The position numbers were made by a program, and so were the translations under genes. The notes below the pieces were generated by a model. It was given only the letters and a program-made list of their open reading frames with translations. It did not search any database and had not been told where the DNA came from. From CAZTTH01 sp964615975 (lineage in GTDB: Bacteria; Verrucomicrobiota; Lentisphaeria; JABSQK01; JAJFLO01), in assembly GCA_964615975.1 (NCBI GenBank), contig CAZTTH010000051.1, positions 1 to 23,375 of the forward strand: a stretch of DNA of 23,375 bases, written 5' to 3'. Below are positions 1 through 9,700 of the stretch, piece by piece; positions within the stretch are counted from its first letter, which is position 1; each line of letters begins with the position of its first letter.

Positions 1-176
1 AGCTTAAGCCGGAAGGTGCGCCCATCCCGGGGTTGGAGTTCTTGGGCGAAATCCGTCGCCCCCGCCGCGAAATAACTCTTGTCAAAGAGGTTGTAAATAA
101 ATACTGAGGTGATAACGGCAACGCGGTGAGCAACGTAAGGATGCGCCAACACCCAATGAAAATAAGGTTGATCATA
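1..176 (-). pseudogene. C-terminal remnant of a third TonB-dependent receptor
   Basis: Read leftwards from 176, 58 codons stay open to the window edge and encode a typical TonB-receptor tail: YNLFDKSYFAAG followed by QPRDGRTFRLK. The NLFDK-Y-F and PRDGRTFRL elements mark the last beta-strands of many TonB-dependent outer-membrane receptors. A TAA at 177-179 closes the frame upstream and no suitable start or N-terminal barrel/plug sequence precedes it; the next gene upstream is the YfiR-like gene at 225. The tail differs from those of the two complete receptors here, so it is not a copy of them. I infer a truncated gene, with the 5' part lost by deletion or recombination. A frameshift is less likely because no receptor sequence is visible in the other frames of 177-224. 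The true 3' end lies outside the window. Confidence 0.5.
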
Positions 177-224
177 TTATCCGCCGATCAATAAACATTG
201 AATGTGAGTCGCATGTCACCTGTA

Positions 225-815
225 TCAAGGTGAGTTATTGGGTATACTTTTTACCAACCTAGCGACGCTGGCAAGCCTGGAGCTGACCTTGAGACCGGCT
301 TGATTCGTGGATTCGAGGTTTAGAGTCAGTCGAATGCGATTCTCCTCATGAATAAAGCCCACCATGCCGCCGCGTTCGGCAAACCGATCGGTCTCGCCCA
401 CCAGCAGAGCTGTGGTTTGCCTCCAGGCAGTCTGGATGTCCTCGGGAGATATTCCCGCGACTTTGGTGACAAAGAGGATGCGAACATCAGAATCAACTTG
501 ATTGGCGGAGATGGGGATCACCCGCACCGGATGATCGTTCACGCTTTTGCCTGCAAGCACTGATTTTAATATGGGGATGACTTTGCCATCCCCAATAACA
601 CCGATGATCAAGGGTGATTCTGCCCGGGTCGGAGTGGTCACCGGCCAGGTAATGAACTTGGCAAAATTGTAGAGGTAGCCGGCTTTCACTTTGTATTCCA
701 ATTCCGAAAAATCCGCGGCCTGGCCAAAAAAAGGGAGGAAACCGAGCTCCAAAATCAAGATTGCTGATCCGATGTGTTTCAAGCATTGCCACTTTAATGT
801 CTGTTTCCGTGACAT
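225..815 (-). CDS. YfiR-like (DUF4154) periplasmic protein
   Basis: A 196-residue protein with an N-terminal signal segment (hydrophobic about 16-30, probable cleavage near GQAA) and a mature domain matching the YfiR/DUF4154 pattern: YKVKAGYLYNFAKFITWP at about 41-58, a Rossmann-like strand with IIGVIGDGKV, and the terminal block FAERGGMVGF...LKVSSRLASVARLV. In Pseudomonas, YfiR is a periplasmic repressor of the membrane diguanylate cyclase YfiN and answers redox or envelope stress; other members sit next to TonB receptors and sensor kinases. Unlike Pseudomonas YfiR, the mature part has no cysteine (the only one, C11, is in the signal peptide), so disulfide-based control is not possible. The gene begins 7 nt after the upstream receptor stop, which suggests translational coupling. 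No cyclase partner is visible in the window. The family assignment is firm; the signalling role is inferred. Confidence 0.85.
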   Translation of the reverse strand: MSRKQTLKWQCLKHIGSAILILELGFLPFFGQAADFSELEYKVKAGYLYNFAKFITWPVTTPTRAESPLIIGVIGDGKVIPILKSVLAGKSVNDHPVRVIPISANQVDSDVRILFVTKVAGISPEDIQTAWRQTTALLVGETDRFAERGGMVGFIHEENRIRLTLNLESTNQAGLKVSSRLASVARLVKSIPNNSP

Positions 816-822
816 GGTAAAA

Positions 823-2928
823 TCAGAACCTTAAGGTCAATTTTGCGTAAATGCTGCGAGTGACTTCCGTAACCTGACTGGAAATGTAGGTGGGGTTGAA
901 CTCGCGATGATTGTCCAACAGATTAAGCCCGACCAAAGCCAATTCGAGACGTTCGCAAGGATGCCAGGCAAGGCGAATATCAAGTTCCATGTAGCTGGGA
1001 ATGCTCTGGTTGGTGCCGGACCAGCTTGGGATGGCGATGCCGGCTGCGGAAATAGAATCGATATAGCGCATTCCGACATCCAGCTCAACCTGTCTGCCCA
1101 AGTTCATTTGTGAGCGAAACGATAGTTGATACTTGGGACTGGAAATTCCCGGCGTGCGTGAGGCACCGGTCAAATTGTTGGATGGCTCATGGAGATCTGA
1201 TTGAATGACTTCGAATTGACCATACCAGCGCCACCAGTTCGTTGTCTGCCAGGTGGCGGCCAGCTCACCCCCGTAGGTTTGACCGTAGGCGGCGTTATTG
1301 ATGCGGGATTCGACCTCGACATAATTGGGCAGGGCGCTGAGATCCCTGGTGGTGTCGCTGCTCCGCAAGTTGTCGTAATCATTGATAAAGGCAGCCGCCT
1401 CCAGTATCAAGCGCTGATGTGCCTGAATCCGATAACCCAGTTCATAGGCGACCAGAGTTTCGGATTCGAAGTCAGGATTCCCAATGACTGATATCAATGT
1501 CGGGAATGGGTTGGTGGGCGGATAGGGATTCCGCACTGCGAGATTTATGCGTCCATCTATCTCGACCTGAGATGGCGTGCGCACGGCGCGGGCGACGGAC
1601 AACCAGATGGTTTGTTTCGCGGTCGGGGTCCAGGACAGACGTCCTCCCGGTTGGAATTCAAAGTCAGTGTAATTGTTGTGTTCGATCTTTGATCCCAGGG
1701 TAAGACGCAGACGATCGGGCACCAATGTGATTTCATCCTGTATGAAGCCATTGGCGATATGATGGGTACTGATTTGGTCATTAAATTGCACCACCACACT
1801 GTCCCGGAGATCCGAGTAACTCAGGCGCAACCCTCCGCCCCAAACGATTTCCTGATAATTGCCGAGCTGAAAACGATGCTGGAAATCAAGGTCATATGTG
1901 TCGCGGGTCTCTACTGCCAACGGAATATCCAGGTATGTCTGTTCGTAATAGGATTGCACACTGATGTCGGAATCCGGTGAGAATTCATGCGTCCAACGGC
2001 CCAAAATGTTGCCGTTGCTCATGGTCAGATGTCTGATCTGAGTATAACTATAGCCAGTCCCCGGGGGCGGCATGCCGGCAACCGGAAGAACGATTTGCGG
2101 CCATCTTTGGTTGCCGTGAAATGACATCAAATCGCCCTGGAGGGTGAAGCGATCATCGGTCGATGGCTCCCAATCCAGGCGAAATCCGCCCTGATTTTTC
2201 TCCCAGCCATCGTTGGCTTCCTGCCCACCTAAAAGCGCGGAATTCTCCCAATCATCATACTTGCCATAAAGACGAAAGAAAGTCTGGTCTCCGAGTTGAC
2301 CGCCGTAGCGCAATCCCCCGAGGACGAGGTGGGAGGTGCCCGCGCCTCCGGTGGCCAGTAGTCCCTGAGTTTCACGTGCCGGTTTGCTGACGATATTGAC
2401 AACGCCATTGACGGCGTTCGCGCCCCAGATAGTGCTCCCGGGACCGCGGATTACTTCAATACGATCGACATCTTCAAGCATCAGGTCCTGGGTATGCCAA
2501 TAGGTGCCTGAGAACAAGGGTGTATACACACTCCTGCCATCCATAAGGACTAACATTTTTTGCGCGAAAGCATCATTGAAACCGCGCGTCGACACCGCCC
2601 ATTGGCGGGCATCGATGCTGGCAACCTGCACCCCGGGCGCCAGACGCAGTGCTTCCGGAAATGTCATTGCGCCCGAACGACGGATATCGTCGTTGGAAAT
2701 CACGCTCACGGCCGCGGGTGCCGCATTGAGTTTTTCAGTCTTCTTTGAGACGGATGTCACTTCGATAGCACCCAATTCCTCAAAGCTCAAGCGGGTAAAA
2801 TCTTGTGGCTCGCCTTGATGATTACCGGCCTGTAATTCAGCCGTCATAAGGATGAGGAAGGAAACCAGCAGTACCCCGAATCCGGCAGGGGATTGATCCT
2901 TATGAGCCTTGGGTGATGTTATCATCAT
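823..2928 (-). CDS. TonB-dependent outer-membrane receptor (copy 1)
   Basis: A 701-residue TonB-dependent receptor that imports a scarce nutrient across the outer membrane using TonB-ExbBD energy; the substrate is unknown. A signal peptide (hydrophobic about 17-30, cleavage near A34) is followed by EELGAIEVTSVSKK, then the plug domain (about 65-185) with ISNDDIRRSGA, LVLMDGRSVYTPLFSG and the diagnostic DRIEVIRGPGSTIWGANAVN. The rest is a 22-strand-type barrel with GGFRLDW and repeated aromatic strands, and the protein ends in LTLRF, the aromatic beta-signal read by the BAM machinery. Most of its length matches copy 2 immediately upstream. The 84-nt gap between them and the 7 nt to the YfiR-like gene suggest a three-gene transcript. 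The start has only a weak ribosome site. Nothing in the sequence identifies siderophore, cobalamin or sugar as the substrate. Confidence 0.93.
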   Translation of the reverse strand: MMITSPKAHKDQSPAGFGVLLVSFLILMTAELQAGNHQGEPQDFTRLSFEELGAIEVTSVSKKTEKLNAAPAAVSVISNDDIRRSGAMTFPEALRLAPGVQVASIDARQWAVSTRGFNDAFAQKMLVLMDGRSVYTPLFSGTYWHTQDLMLEDVDRIEVIRGPGSTIWGANAVNGVVNIVSKPARETQGLLATGGAGTSHLVLGGLRYGGQLGDQTFFRLYGKYDDWENSALLGGQEANDGWEKNQGGFRLDWEPSTDDRFTLQGDLMSFHGNQRWPQIVLPVAGMPPPGTGYSYTQIRHLTMSNGNILGRWTHEFSPDSDISVQSYYEQTYLDIPLAVETRDTYDLDFQHRFQLGNYQEIVWGGGLRLSYSDLRDSVVVQFNDQISTHHIANGFIQDEITLVPDRLRLTLGSKIEHNNYTDFEFQPGGRLSWTPTAKQTIWLSVARAVRTPSQVEIDGRINLAVRNPYPPTNPFPTLISVIGNPDFESETLVAYELGYRIQAHQRLILEAAAFINDYDNLRSSDTTRDLSALPNYVEVESRINNAAYGQTYGGELAATWQTTNWWRWYGQFEVIQSDLHEPSNNLTGASRTPGISSPKYQLSFRSQMNLGRQVELDVGMRYIDSISAAGIAIPSWSGTNQSIPSYMELDIRLAWHPCERLELALVGLNLLDNHREFNPTYISSQVTEVTRSIYAKLTLRF

Positions 2929-3012
2929 ACACTTTAATTCATCATGTCCAAATTATGTGCGATAACCGATTAGGTTTTAATTGTGAAACGCGCGGAATAA
3001 ATTGTCATGAGC

Positions 3013-5127
3013 TTAAAATTTCCAGGTTATTTTTGCGTAATAACTGCGATTAATTTCGCTGAACTGACTGGAGATAAAGGTGGGATTGAATTCGCGGTGG
3101 GTATCCAGGAGGTTTTGGCCCACCAAAGCCAGCTCAAGCTGTGCCGTTGGATGCCATGCCAGCCGCATGTCAATCTCGACATAGCTGGGGATACTACGAT
3201 TGGCGCTGGGCAATCCCGGAATGCTGATGCCGGCAGAGGAAATCGAATCGACATACCGGCTGCCAATATCCAATTCTACCTGCCTGCCCAAATCGATGCG
3301 TGAGCGCAGGGACAATTGGTATTTGGGACTGGAAATCCCCGGGGAACGGTGGGCGCCGGTCAGGTTGTCGCGCGGTTCCTCGAGCGCGGACTGGACAACC
3401 TGATATTGTCCATACCACCGCCACCAGTGTGTCATCTGCCAGGTGGCTGCCAGTTCACCGCCATAAGTTTGGCCATGAGCTTCATTGTTGATGAGAGATT
3501 CAATCTGGACATAATTGGGCAGGGAACTGAGATCTCGGTAAGTATAACTGCTGCGCAGGTCGTCGTAATCATTGATAAAAGCGGCAATGTCAAGTAACAG
3601 GCGTTGATGGGGTTGAACCCGATAACCCAGCTCGTAGGCAATCAGATTTTCCGCTGCAAAATCCGGATTGCCATACACGGATATCAATGTGGGAAAGGGG
3701 TTGGTGGGCGGAGTGGGATTTAGAACTGCCAGATTGATGCGTCCATCGATTTCAATTTGGGATGGGGTGCGCACGGCGCGGGCAACGGACACCCAGACCG
3801 TTTGTTTGGCGGTCGGAGTCCAGGACAAACGCCCCCCCGGCTGATACTCCATGCCGGTGAAATTATTGTGCTCAAACTTGGATCCGAGGGTGAGGCGGAG
3901 ACGATTGGGCACCAAAGTGATTTCATCCTGAATGAAAGCATTGGCTATATGATGAGAGCAGGATGGATGATTAAATTGCACCTCGACACTATCCTTGATC
4001 TCCGATTGACTATAGCGATACCCACCCCCCCAGACAATTTCGTGATTGTCTCCGAGTTGAAAACGATGACGGAAGTCCAAGTCATAAGTATCGCGTGTCT
4101 CTTCTACCAAAGGAATATCCACATTAGTCTGGTCATAATATAATTGCAGGCTGAAATCGGAGTCTGGCGAGAATTCATGTGTCCAGCGGCCCAGGATATT
4201 CCCGCTCGACTGAATCAAATATCGGGTCAGAGTATAATGATAGCCGCTCGGTGGCGGCGGATTGCCGAAGACGGGGAGGACGATTTGCGGCCACTTTTGG
4301 TTGCCGCGCAACCTCATCAAATCCCCTTGCAGGGTGAAGCGATCGTCTGACGAAGGATCCCAGTCGACGCGAAAACCGCCTTGATTTTTCTCCCAGCCGT
4401 CGTTGGCCTCCCGGCCGCCCACAGATTCGGAATTATCCCAGTCATCATACTTGCCATACAAACGGAAGTAAGTATGGTCATCGATTTTCCCCCCATAACG
4501 CAATCCGCCCAGAACGAGGTGCTCCGTGCCGCCCCCGCCGGTGACCAATACCCCCTGGGTTTCCTGCGCTGGTTTGCTGACGACATTGACAACGCCATTC
4601 ACCGCGTTGGCTCCCCAGAGAGTGCCGCCTGGGCCGCGTATAACCTCGATGCGATCGAGATCTTCCAGCATCAGATCCTGGTTTTGCCAAAAAGTGCCGG
4701 AGAACAGTGGCGTGTACACACTCCGTCCATCCATGAGCACCAGCATTTTTTGCGTGAAGATGTCATTGAATCCTCGCGCCGACACGGCCCACTGCCGGGC
4801 ATCGACACTGGCGACCTGCATACCGGGCGCCAGGCGCAAGGCTTCGGGCAGAGTCGCGGCGCCGGAGCGGCGAATGTCGTCGTTGGAGATCACGCTTATG
4901 GCGGCTGGCGCCTGATTGAGTTTTTCCGCCTTTTTGGAAACCGAAGTCACTTCGATGGCGCCTAATTCCTCCAAGGTTAAACGGGTGAAATCTTCCCCGT
5001 ATACGTGCATCTTGTCGGCGATCAGATTGGCGGTAAACAGCAGGGCACATGAAAGCATCAAAAATTTGCCTGCCACCAGGTGGCGGGGCATGCCGAACCC
5101 GATTTTGTTTATGGAAGGAGCTTTCAT
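3013..5127 (-). CDS. TonB-dependent outer-membrane receptor (copy 2, tandem paralogue)
   Basis: A 704-residue receptor paralogous to the one at 823-2928. It has an N-terminal signal (hydrophobic about 19-37), EELGAIEVTSVSKK, a plug domain with ISNDDIRRSGA and DRIEVIRGPGGTLWGANAVN, a barrel sharing most strand sequences with copy 1, and a terminal ITWKF beta-signal. The differences cluster in short stretches expected to be loops, for example around residues 270-300 (PVFGNPPPPSGYHYT against PVAGMPPPGTGYSYT), which suggests divergence of ligand-facing surfaces after a tandem duplication. It is probably the first gene of the receptor-receptor-YfiR unit, since 317 nt separate it from the efflux operon upstream. 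A weak extended -10 candidate lies about 80 nt upstream. Substrate unknown. Confidence 0.93.
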   Translation of the reverse strand: MKAPSINKIGFGMPRHLVAGKFLMLSCALLFTANLIADKMHVYGEDFTRLTLEELGAIEVTSVSKKAEKLNQAPAAISVISNDDIRRSGAATLPEALRLAPGMQVASVDARQWAVSARGFNDIFTQKMLVLMDGRSVYTPLFSGTFWQNQDLMLEDLDRIEVIRGPGGTLWGANAVNGVVNVVSKPAQETQGVLVTGGGGTEHLVLGGLRYGGKIDDHTYFRLYGKYDDWDNSESVGGREANDGWEKNQGGFRVDWDPSSDDRFTLQGDLMRLRGNQKWPQIVLPVFGNPPPPSGYHYTLTRYLIQSSGNILGRWTHEFSPDSDFSLQLYYDQTNVDIPLVEETRDTYDLDFRHRFQLGDNHEIVWGGGYRYSQSEIKDSVEVQFNHPSCSHHIANAFIQDEITLVPNRLRLTLGSKFEHNNFTGMEYQPGGRLSWTPTAKQTVWVSVARAVRTPSQIEIDGRINLAVLNPTPPTNPFPTLISVYGNPDFAAENLIAYELGYRVQPHQRLLLDIAAFINDYDDLRSSYTYRDLSSLPNYVQIESLINNEAHGQTYGGELAATWQMTHWWRWYGQYQVVQSALEEPRDNLTGAHRSPGISSPKYQLSLRSRIDLGRQVELDIGSRYVDSISSAGISIPGLPSANRSIPSYVEIDMRLAWHPTAQLELALVGQNLLDTHREFNPTFISSQFSEINRSYYAKITWKF

Positions 5128-5205
5128 CGCTCAATGGCTATTCAGTTCAATCATGATGGTTAGACCGACATCCGACATGGACGCGAAAATGCCTGCGATC
5201 AATTC

Positions 5206-5214
5206 AGTATATCA
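5206..5214 (-). promoter_or_regulatory. possible extended -10 promoter element for receptor operon
   Basis: Read on the minus strand, the stretch is TGATATACT, an extended -10 (TG-n-TATACT) about 80 nt upstream of the receptor start at 5127. No good -35 hexamer stands 16-18 nt further up. It is the best sigma-70-like element I found in the 317-nt gap 5128-5444, which otherwise holds only AT-rich sequence, an oligo-T run (minus strand, about 5332-5339) and no clear operator such as a Fur box. Confidence 0.25.
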
Positions 5215-5444
5215 AAATTCCGGACAAATAATGCCTGTCTGCCGAATATTAAGCCCAATCAAAGGCATTGATACCCCGTTTTGGCACACGCTTAATAAAT
5301 ATAACTTTATTTGAATTGATTAAAATGGCTGAAAAAAAATCACCATCACCGCACGAAATGGGTTGATAACTAGTGTTGCTGTGCAACGAGAGGGGAAGGC
5401 GGGAAGCAACATGAACTCAATCCATTTCTTGATTTCATCGGTGA

Positions 5445-6773
5445 TTATTCCAGATAAAGCAGCAATTCGGATTGTGCTTCAATGGCATCAAACATTGCCC
5501 TGGCATAATCAAGTTCAAGGACCATGAGGTTGGATCGCAGAGGAAGAATTTCACCCAGGCTGATCTCGCCGGATCGATAGTGTTCCTCGGCAAGGTTGAG
5601 CAGGGCTTGGGTTTGCGGAATCATTTTGTCGCGTAATTGATTCACCCGTATCAGTGCCGCATTTAATCCGGCGTGCTTATTGTGGATCTTGGCGGTTAGT
5701 TCATGCCAATTTGCCAGAGCCCGCGCTTCAGCAGCAGAGAGATCAGCTGCTGCTGCATGAATATTACCCGAATTGTCATCGAAAAGGGGGAGCGGCAGAC
5801 CAATGCCGACATCAACTGCATTGGTCTCCGCGTTGGTTATCCGCCGATAACCAACGCCAACGGTCAGGTCGGGAATCCGTTGTGATTTGGTCAATTCATG
5901 GGTTTGTTGGGCAATTGTTATCTCCAGGTTCGCGATAAGTTGATATGGACTTTGAGGGAGGGTGGCCAATAACTCGTGAAACTCGGGACATTGGAGTAAT
6001 TCAAAAGACCCTTGAACTGAGTTGATGATCAAGCCGGAATCGCCAATTACGAAAGTAAGTTCTGAAAGTGCTTGGGCATGGTTTATCCTGGCTGTTTCAA
6101 GGTCGGTGGCGGTTCGCGTGAGCAGATTTTCAGCCTGTGAAACCTCAAGCCTGATACTGTCTCCCGCCGCGACTTTATGTCTGGCAAGATCAATTCCAGC
6201 TTGCGCGATCTCGTGCGCCTGATCATGTATACCAATGACCTTTTCCCAGTACAACACCTTGAAATACGCGTTCCGAATGCGCTGGCGGAGTTCGTGTTTT
6301 TTGATGACGAACAAGTGTTCAAGTTTTTCCTGGGTTAATGATTCAATATCTACCGCCAAAGAGCGCCGTCGCCCCAGGGGAATTTTCTGGGAAACACCGA
6401 TGATATATTCGCCATCGTCCCTGCCTGCATTGGTGAGTGAAGCCGACTCGACCTGTCCTTTCAGTTCCGGGTTTTCCCAGGTCCGGGCTTGACGAATCCG
6501 TCCTTTCACGGACTCCAATTCTGCCATTGCCGCGATTAGTTCGGGGTGTTTTTCGCCTCGTTTCAGTGCCTCATCCAGGGTTAAACCGGCAATCGTTTCC
6601 TGAATTTCCGATTCCATGGGTGGAACAGGCTGATGGCGCTGCCGGGTTACCGCCAAACTCCCCCGGTCATCCACACTATTCGGTCGCGCCCACCGCCGGT
6701 CAGAATTTTTCAGTCCCGCGCAGCCTGTGACCAGTAATAACGTCAGATAAAATAATAAACTCAGGACTTTCAT
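5445..6773 (-). CDS. TolC/CzcC-family outer-membrane efflux lipoprotein
   Basis: A 442-residue outer-membrane factor that provides the exit duct of the RND metal pump encoded just upstream. The N-terminus is a lipoprotein signal with lipobox VTGC (Cys18). After it come the two repeated helical OEP units, seen as LTLDEALKRGEKHPELIAA near 65, VSQKIPLGRRR, the long helix rich in E/Q/A, VGVGYRRITN and, in the second unit, IGLPLPLFDDNSGNI followed by long helices to the C-terminus. Length and motifs fit CzcC-like proteins. Its ATG overlaps the TGA of the pump gene by 4 nt (ATGA) and follows GGAGGTGATC, an almost ideal ribosome site lying inside the last pump codons, so the two are translationally coupled. 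It is the last gene of the repressor-adaptor-pump-duct operon. No convincing terminator was found after it. Confidence 0.92.
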   Translation of the reverse strand: MKVLSLLFYLTLLLVTGCAGLKNSDRRWARPNSVDDRGSLAVTRQRHQPVPPMESEIQETIAGLTLDEALKRGEKHPELIAAMAELESVKGRIRQARTWENPELKGQVESASLTNAGRDDGEYIIGVSQKIPLGRRRSLAVDIESLTQEKLEHLFVIKKHELRQRIRNAYFKVLYWEKVIGIHDQAHEIAQAGIDLARHKVAAGDSIRLEVSQAENLLTRTATDLETARINHAQALSELTFVIGDSGLIINSVQGSFELLQCPEFHELLATLPQSPYQLIANLEITIAQQTHELTKSQRIPDLTVGVGYRRITNAETNAVDVGIGLPLPLFDDNSGNIHAAAADLSAAEARALANWHELTAKIHNKHAGLNAALIRVNQLRDKMIPQTQALLNLAEEHYRSGEISLGEILPLRSNLMVLELDYARAMFDAIEAQSELLLYLE

Positions 6774-9700
6774 TGATCACCTCCCAGCGTTATTTTCACG
6801 GGGTGGCCAAAACGAAGATAGAGGGTGGGAACAATCACCATATTGAGCAGCATGGAGGTCATCAGCCCGAAGAGGATGACGATCGCCATCGGCGTCTGAA
6901 TTTCACTTCCCGGTTTATCACCGCCAAGCGCCAACGGTATCAAGGCAAGACCGGCGGCCAGAGCCGTCATCAGAATGGGAGTCAGACGTTCCATCGAACC
7001 TCTGAATATTGCCTGGCGGAAATCCGTGACCCCTTCTTTCTCCTGTAGATGCCGGATATGCGACACCAGCATGATTCCGTTGCGAGTCGCGATCCCAAAT
7101 ACGGTAATAAAACCAATCATCGAGGCCACCGAAAGCACCCCGCCAGAAACATATACTCCGATGACCCCGCCAATCAGCGAAAGCGGCAGATTGACCATCA
7201 CAAAAGCAGCGTCACGGGCGGAACCAAACGCCAGATGAAGGAGAAAGCCAATTCCCAAAATCACCGCGATGCCAAGGATGATCAATAATTTTCCCGCCGC
7301 TTCCGCGCTCTCGAATTGTCCGCCATAGACCACGGAATATCCCGGTTCGTTGCTCACGATCGGATCCACCAGTTTTTTAATGTCTTGAACCACCGATGCG
7401 ACATCCCGTTCCGCCACATTGCACATCACCACGATCTTGCGCTGAACCTGCTCGCGGCTGATCATGTTGGGACCGGTGAAACGGATAACCTGAGCGACTG
7501 ATTTGAGTGGTATCTGCACATTCATATCCACCTGAATCATGAGCTCGTTGATGCTTTCAGGTGATAAAATCCGATGGTCATCGCCAACCCGTATTACCAG
7601 GTCGAAGGTGGTCTGTCCGGCAAGAATTTTAGTTGCCTTGACACCCTGCAAATTGGCTTCAAGCAGATGGGAAATCTGCTCGATGGCCAAGCCATATCTC
7701 GCCATTGCCTGGCGATCGAACTTGACCAATACCAGCGGGATGTCCGTTTGTTGCTCGACGGATAAATCGACGACTCCTGAGACTTCTGACATTGCCTCTC
7801 TGGATTGCTCTGCGATATGGCGCAACTTATAAAGGTCCTCGCCAAAAATCTTTACCGCGATATTGGCGCGAGTGCCGGAAAGCATGTGGTCAATGCGGTG
7901 CGATATCGGTTGCCCAATGGTAATATTTACCCCGGGGACAAGGGTCAGGTCTTCGCGCAAGGCAGAAAGAAATTCTTCCTTGCTCCGATGTTTCATCGCC
8001 AGGGAAACATCAATCTCAGATGCTTCCACTCCCTGGGCATGTTCGTCGAGCTCCGATCGACCGGTTCGTCTGGACACCGATACCACCTCCGGATGTTTCA
8101 TGATGATTTCTTCAACCAGACGACCAAGGTCATTGGATTCCTTGAGCGACGTCCCAGGTAAGGTAACCACACTTATGGTTAACGCGCCTTCATTGAATTC
8201 GGGAAGAAAAGAGCGTCCCAGCAAGGAGGCGGCGTACAGCACAACTAAAAATGCAATCAAGGTTGGGATTGTAACCAGCCATGGATGATCGAGAACCGGA
8301 TCAAGAATTTTACGATATCCCGACTTCAGAAGTCGCGCCAGTCCAGCTTCTCCGCCCTTGAGTATGCTTTTGCTCTTGGGCAGCAATAGATAAGAAAGTG
8401 CCGGAGTGACGGTTACCGCCACCAATAGAGAGGAGAAGAGTGATACCACATAGGCCATGCCCAGGGGATAAAGGAGCCGCCCTTCGACGCCGGAAAGAAA
8501 GAATATTGGGAGGAAGACAAGCGCGATGATGAAGGTCGCGAATACGATGGACGTTCGAATTTCAACGCTTGCTTCGTATACCACCCGGAGCGATGACCGC
8601 TGTTGATCAACCGGGAGAACCGCGTTTTCCCGCAGTCGCCTGACGATGTTCTCGACATCAATGACCGCATCATCCACCAGGGATCCAATCGCGATCGCCA
8701 TCCCGCCCAGGGTCATGGTATTGATGGTGCCATCAAACCATTTGATGGTATAAACCGCGGATATCAGAGAAAGCGGAATCGCCGTCAGGGTAATAAAAGT
8801 AGCGCGCAGATTGGCGAGAAAAAGGACAATGATGATAATCACCAAAATGCCGCCGTCACGGAGCGCGTGCATGACATTGTCGACCGCGACTTCAATAAAA
8901 TCAGCCTGCCGGAAGAGATTCCGTTGGATGGTGACCCCCTCTGGCAGTTGGCGCTGCAGTTCATCAAGCACAGAATCAAGTTCATTGGTTAAGGCAAGGG
9001 TGTTCGCCCGCGGTTGTTTTTGCAGTCCCAGAATTACCGCCGGTTGACCGTTTAATGATCCCTCACCACGCTTCGGCGCGCTGCCGATACCAACCTCGCC
9101 GACATCAGACACATGAACCGGCACACCATGCCTGACAGTTATTACCGTCTTGCCGATATCATCCAGCGTCTTGATCCTGCCGATCCCGGTCACTAAAAAT
9201 TCTTGTCCGCGATGTTCGATAAAACCGGCGGAAGCGTTTTCATTGGAAAGTTTTATCGCTTCGTAAACGTCGTCAAATGTAATCTCGTAAGATTTCAACT
9301 TGGACGGCCGCAGGACCACCTGATACTGTTTTACCTCGCCGCCAATCGGGGTCACCTGGGAAATGCCGGGGACGCTCAGCAGACGGCGGCGCAGTGTAAT
9401 GTCAGCGATTGTTTTTAGTTCCATCGGATTATGACGATCCGATGTCAGACCGATAAACAAAATTTCACCCATGATTGAAGAAATTGGCGCCAGTATGGGA
9501 CGTTCGACTTCCGCTGGCAGTTCATTGCTCACCAATGACACTTTTTCATTCACAATTTGACGGGCGATGTAAATATCCGCTCCCCATTCAAATTCAATCC
9601 AAACAATCGATATGCCGACAGCGCTGACTGAACGAACCCGGCGCACTCCGGCTGCTCCGTTAAGCGCTGCCTCAATCGGGAATGTGACCAGGCTTTCGAC

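Noticed and set aside
4381..4965. 194-codon plus-strand frame opposite the second TonB receptor
   Set aside because: Shadow of the plug-domain coding sequence; no recognisable motif, and a similar shadow appears opposite the paralogue.
5270..5300. TTGGCAC stretch resembling a sigma-54 -24 element
   Set aside because: No GC/TTGC element at the right spacing, and it points away from the receptor gene.
5360..5400. GTTGC-n-GCAAC dyad after the outer-membrane factor gene as a terminator
   Set aside because: Stem is only about 5 bp and the T-run lies too far away; not enough to call.
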